This document shows, piece after piece, positions 60,645-64,000 of a stretch of 64,000 bases of DNA. The notes under the pieces are model-generated. The model was not told the origin of the DNA. It ran no database searches and saw only the letters and a list, made by a program, of their open reading frames with translations. Source of the DNA: Atopsyche davidsoni. Taxonomy: Eukaryota > Arthropoda > Insecta > Trichoptera > Hydrobiosidae. Every line of letters begins with the position of its first letter. Position 1 is the stretch's first letter. The stretch is taken from assembly GCA_022113835.1 (NCBI GenBank), contig JAILWY010000008.1, positions 7,878,501 through 7,942,500 on the forward strand. Direction: 5' to 3'. The translations under genes were made by a program, and so were the position numbers.

Positions 60645-61380
60645 AATCTCACACTTGTTATGTCATCGTGATTATTTGTTTTGTTTTTTATATGCATTAA
60701 ATAACGAAGATAACTGATGTTTTTTAGATGAAGTTATGTTTTACAAAAACTATTTACTCCACTTTATATATTCTATAAAGAAAATAGTGAAAGTATTAGA
60801 TTATAATCCCGAATAGTTCATATAAATTATGAAGCTATACTGACATCAAAAAAATGATCTATTGGGAATGTCTAAATTTGTTTCTGAAATTACATTACAT
60901 GTTTACTATATTTTTGAGAAAATAAAAAATATATATTGAACTAACGAGGCTGTATTCATCTCTGAAAAATCAATGCACTTTTCTTCTTTCCACATCCACA
61001 GGTTAGAATTTTTTTTAAACTTATGAAATTTTAAATAATGTCGTGGAGATATCTGGTGTCTTTTCTCAAACATGTAGACAAAAAGTTAATTATATATATT
61101 TTTAAATGAAAAGTATTCTAGTAAATTATAGTAAAATCTGAAATATAAATTGATTTCTTCTCTTTTAGGCTTATATTATGACTTGATCCTGTATTTGCCA
61201 TAAAACCATTGGTGGCATTAAGTTGCTCATTTACATAAAAAATAGCAGCGTTCTTAAACACAAAACATGGTTTAAAGTTATTACTTGTATATAGATGTTT
61301 AAGGGGTAGCAAAATAATATTTGGGCTAAAGTGAGCAAGTACTACAGGCATCGTTTTTCGCAGGACATTAAACCTCACTA
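60645..61380. other. AT-rich DNA, no gene seen
   Basis: A second acceptor-like site, TCCACATCCACAG (60990-61002), has no matching donor nearby. An 86-codon minus-strand frame at 61118-61378 has no domain. Confidence 0.35.
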
Positions 61381-61384
61381 AGGG

Positions 61385-61640
61385 TTGTAGCTCCGGTTAA
61401 TGCTGATGATTGAGTACCTGAAACTATTGTTAAAATGAACACCTTAATAGCTCAACGTGCAATTGAAACGATTGAAAACCGCAGTATATCAGGCGGTTTG
61501 TAAATAAACGTAATCCCCGGTTATTTACGGCTGAGAGATATCTCCGGGAATGCTCCTCGAGCTGAGTCGGTGCCCACATTAGGCTTCCCCTGTCATTGTT
61601 TGAGGTTACCATAAACTAGCGCCGATAATCGATGGTTTCC
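61385..61640. other. GC-richer island, candidate regulatory element
   Basis: The island contains GTAAATAAACG (forkhead-type core) and CCGGTTATTTACGGC, and runs into ATAATCGATGG. It is unique in the window except for the end, which is duplicated downstream. Confidence 0.3.
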
Positions 61641-61816
61641 TTCGCACTTTAAATGGGATGCTTCAGTAGCTCTTCAAGCATTTGCACCCCCTCCCCCTGT
61701 ACAAAAAAAACAATTAAACTTCTGCTAAGAGTATGAGCACAGTAGTCTGGAGGTTTTCTCAGATAATCGATGGGTTTTTTCGCACTTTGAACGGGATAGT
61801 TCAATAACTTTTCATG
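61624..61816 (+). repeat. Direct repeat pair, ~137-bp spacing
   Basis: GATAATCGATGGTTTCC..TTCGCACTTTAAATGGGAT at 61624 recurs as GATAATCGATGGGTTTT..TTCGCACTTTGAACGGGAT near 61761. Both continue with TTCA(G/A)TA and TTCA(A/T)G. This is a local tandem duplication, diverged by several bases. Confidence 0.75.
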
Positions 61817-61819
61817 TTT

Positions 61820-62095
61820 TATAACTCATAAGAAGAGAAAGCTCATTGAATTTATGCAAGCACTATATCTAAAATAAGTTAGATTCTTGATTTCTAGGCC
61901 TTTTTTTCAAAATAAAGATGAACCCTTTAAAATCTTTCTAATGGAGGTTTGAGAGCAAATTCTGTAGTCCAATCAATTTATCAAGATCGAAACATAAATA
62001 CGATTGAAATGCGGATCTACCTAATGTTTTAGAATGGAGGAGAGTAATTAATTATTGCAATGTGAAAGCAGAAAGATCTGCAGCTTAAGTCGAAG
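61820..62095. other. AT-rich spacer
   Basis: Nothing recognised. Confidence 0.35.
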
Positions 62096-62099
62096 TGCT

Positions 62100-62325
62100 C
62101 GCATGCGATTTAATCGTCGAGGGTTAGGAAACTTTGAATGTTTAAAAATTAACCACTGAAATTCCTTCAGGGGTTGTATATATGCATGCGAATAGGCACA
62201 GTGGAGTTGAGAAGTGCTGGGTTGGACGTTTTTTTATGGGAGTCACGGCTTCAGTGGGATTTCGGGGTCGAAGGTCGTCGCCCAAAGTGCCTTCGCTGTT
62301 TTGGAAATTTGCTTTATTTGCATGG
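62100..62325. other. GC-richer island with an octamer-like site
   Basis: Contains TTTATTTGCAT (POU octamer-like, near 62312) and GGGGTCGAAGGTCG. It is unique in the window. A regulatory role is inference. Confidence 0.3.
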
Positions 62326-62329
62326 TGAT

Positions 62330-62765
62330 AAAAAAAGTTATAGAGTGTAAAAAGCCACTTTGATGTTAGTTGTTGATTGATGGACGCATTTCATAGAGTC
62401 ATGTTCCTAATTTCTGATGAGAATGAGAAATTTTATGCCTTAATTTATTAACTTACTAAAATATTTGCGAAACGCTAAAATATATAGTTATTTAATAATT
62501 AATCAATTTGAATCGTGTTTGAGACATCAAATATTGTGTTGAGAATATAAATAAAACATATTGTGAAAATTTAAATTTGCGCTTTTATTTTATTTATTTC
62601 AAAGCTTTTCAACTTTAAAAAGTACGAAGGCATCACTCTACAAGGATCGGGAAATTCGTTTGAAAATACGTTGAATAAAAATTTGCACCATCGAGCTTAA
62701 AAATAGAAAACGTACAGATTTTTTTTCTTGAGTTATAATAACATCAATTTTCGCTCTCATTTTGG
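62330..62765. other. AT-rich spacer
   Basis: Nothing recognised. Confidence 0.35.
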
Positions 62766-62769
62766 TGGC

Positions 62770-62960
62770 ATTCAAAGTTTTCCCAAGTTCCTCTTTAGAT
62801 GTTTTGTGTGACCGACTGAGAGTCCCTCCAGGTGAGGATCTGATTCAGTGACGTCACCCGAGGCGTGACAGGTGAAAACCTTCTGGAATAACGAGCGACA
62901 CGTTTGTTAGGCCGATGAAGTGACTTCTTTTTATGTGTTCCTTCCACTGTGAACCTTGTG
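62770..62960. promoter_or_regulatory. GC-richer island with perfect CRE
   Basis: TGACGTCA at 62849-62856 is a perfect CREB/ATF palindrome. It is followed within 20 bp by GAGGCGTGACAGGTG, which resembles T-box and E-box sites. A donor-like CAGGTGAGG lies at 62829-62837. There is no transcript evidence. Confidence 0.35.
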
Positions 62961-62964
62961 CTTT

Positions 62965-63535
62965 AAGGGTTTATTCATGGCGTGCACTTACTGAATTCAT
63001 AATTAAAATATGCAAAACTCCCAAAAATGATTTGATATTTGATAAAGATAAAGTACTTGTTGCTATATGCTAGGTTGGAATCTTTGACAAAATAAATTCT
63101 GCTTGAAGATGCCGATTAAGTATGTAAGCAAAACCGATCGCATCCAAAAATGATAACTTGAAACAAAACTAACTAAAAACATTTATTCTAATAATGTCTC
63201 GTTTTCAAATATTTTTTTAACCTTTGATTGAAGACATCTTATCTAACTAGATATAACTCCGATTTCTAAAGCAAACAAATATATATTTTTTATTTTAAGA
63301 ATAAGTATGACGATATAAAGACGGCTATGGCATGTAAAATTATAGTGAAAAATTATAGTGTTTCAATACAATGAGCAGATGGACGATTTACATATTTCAG
63401 AATGGTATGGGATTTACATATTTCAGAAGCAAAGTAATTGATTTTTCACAAATTGAAAAAGTCCATATTTTTGCTCTTCCGAAAACCTGTCATCGAAAAC
63501 TTTTAAAAGTTTATTTTGAATATAAACGAGAGGAT
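62965..63535. other. AT-rich DNA, no gene seen
   Basis: A short direct duplication 'gatttacatatttcag' occurs at 63386-63401 and 63411-63426. Nothing else is recognised. Confidence 0.4.
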
Positions 63536-63539
63536 AAAT

Positions 63540-63790
63540 CTTAGTCCACTAGTTCCAAACCTAACAAGCCAAAAGTTGCCAACGACGCCGGACAACAAAG
63601 GCCCCCAAACTCCGGTCCGCAACAGGGCAGAGTCGCAAAGTTTCGAGGAGAAGTGAACTTCTTGCAGCTGGCACTGACGGAAATATGAATATGGCTCGTG
63701 TAACAACAGCGAAAATGTCACTTGCTTCGTGAAGTGTAGCGAACACGAGACTCACATGGTAAACGTTACACCGTAACGTATTTATTACCC
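63540..63790. other. GC-richer island
   Basis: Mixed composition, with overlapping minus-strand frames of 72 and 84 codons and no recognised domain. It is a candidate conserved non-coding block. Confidence 0.3.
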
Positions 63791-63929
63791 TGTCCAACCT
63801 TATAGATTTATTCATATCTATATTTTATCTATCGTGTTCATATTCAAGCTGGGTTCACACTGTGCTTCATATCAAATACGTATTTCGTGTTCCCTTGTAG
63901 TTTGTTCATATCAATATCTAAGCTTAATG

Positions 63930-64000
63930 GTCTAAGTCCCATATTCGAGTTTTTCTGGTCCGTTTTGCGAAAAATCGACTGCACCGATCAAAAAAATTTT
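63930..64000 (+). repeat. hAT-related internal sequence, cut by the window end
   Basis: Starts CTAAGTCCCATATTCGAG and continues GGTCCGTTTTGCGAAAAATCG, as at 25550-25600, and resembles the centre of the hAT element at 49575-50100. It runs off the window. Confidence 0.55.

Noticed and set aside
1..64000. CRISPR arrays, bacterial operons, rRNA genes or integrated viral genes
   Set aside because: No regularly spaced repeats, no ribosome-binding-site/gene pattern, no rRNA-like sequence and no viral domain was recognised.

Overview
This window reads as non-coding, AT-rich DNA from a large arthropod genome, most likely an insect. I found no intact host gene. The support for an insect is a Tc1/mariner-type transposase relic of a kind common in insects, TTAGG telomere-type tandems carried inside two MITEs, and a dense mix of degraded DNA transposons, SINEs, non-LTR and Penelope-like fragments. 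The order cannot be fixed from the sequence. The window could be intergenic or lie inside a very long intron. One candidate 44-nt exon on the + strand, at about 60.6 kb, hints at the latter.

Layout. 0-5.2 kb: AT-rich DNA, a degenerate GC-richer tandem repeat (3.7-4.1 kb), a tRNA-derived SINE piece, a foldback element and a Tigger/pogo-like MITE. 6.8-7.4 kb: a composite copy of the foldback family with a tRNA-like module. 9.9-10.8 kb: an internally deleted mariner-like element with TIRs and most of its catalytic domain. 11-27 kb: mostly AT-rich DNA with GC-richer islands and scattered SINE and LINE scraps. 28.2-28.8 kb: a 12-bp-TSD element with 137-bp inverted repeats, possibly Penelope-like. 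28.9 kb: four CACGTG motifs in 32 bp. 31-37 kb: LINE C-terminal fragments, a perfect 64-bp-arm foldback, a hAT-type MITE and a diverged tandem duplication. 41-42 kb: LINE pieces. 47-48.7 kb: a degenerate tandem repeat split by a hAT element that a LINE scrap entered in turn. 49.6-50.1 kb: a hAT non-autonomous element with a perfect TSD. 50.2-51.4 kb: the largest GC-rich island. 51.9-53.2 kb: two more foldback copies with tRNA-like modules. 54.6 kb: a second hAT-type MITE. 54.8-64 kb: AT-rich DNA with a long TA microsatellite, the candidate exon, and several GC-richer islands that could be conserved regulatory DNA.

The most interesting signal is a dispersed family at 4.6, 6.8, 32.0, 51.9 and 52.9 kb. 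Its most complete copy (51911-52379) has a 64-bp inverted arm at each side, a 73-nt tRNA-like cloverleaf with recognisable A and B boxes followed by a T5 run, a unique segment, and a 61-bp asymmetric tail. It lies between perfect 12-bp direct repeats. A palindromic deletion derivative (32034-32249) also has a 61-bp tail and a perfect 12-bp TSD, and a third copy has an 11-bp TSD with one mismatch. This combines features of foldback elements (inverted arms) and SINEs (Pol III-type module, retroposon-like TSD). The Penelope-like candidate at 28.2 kb has the same overall plan of inverted arms, one-sided tail and 12-bp TSD.
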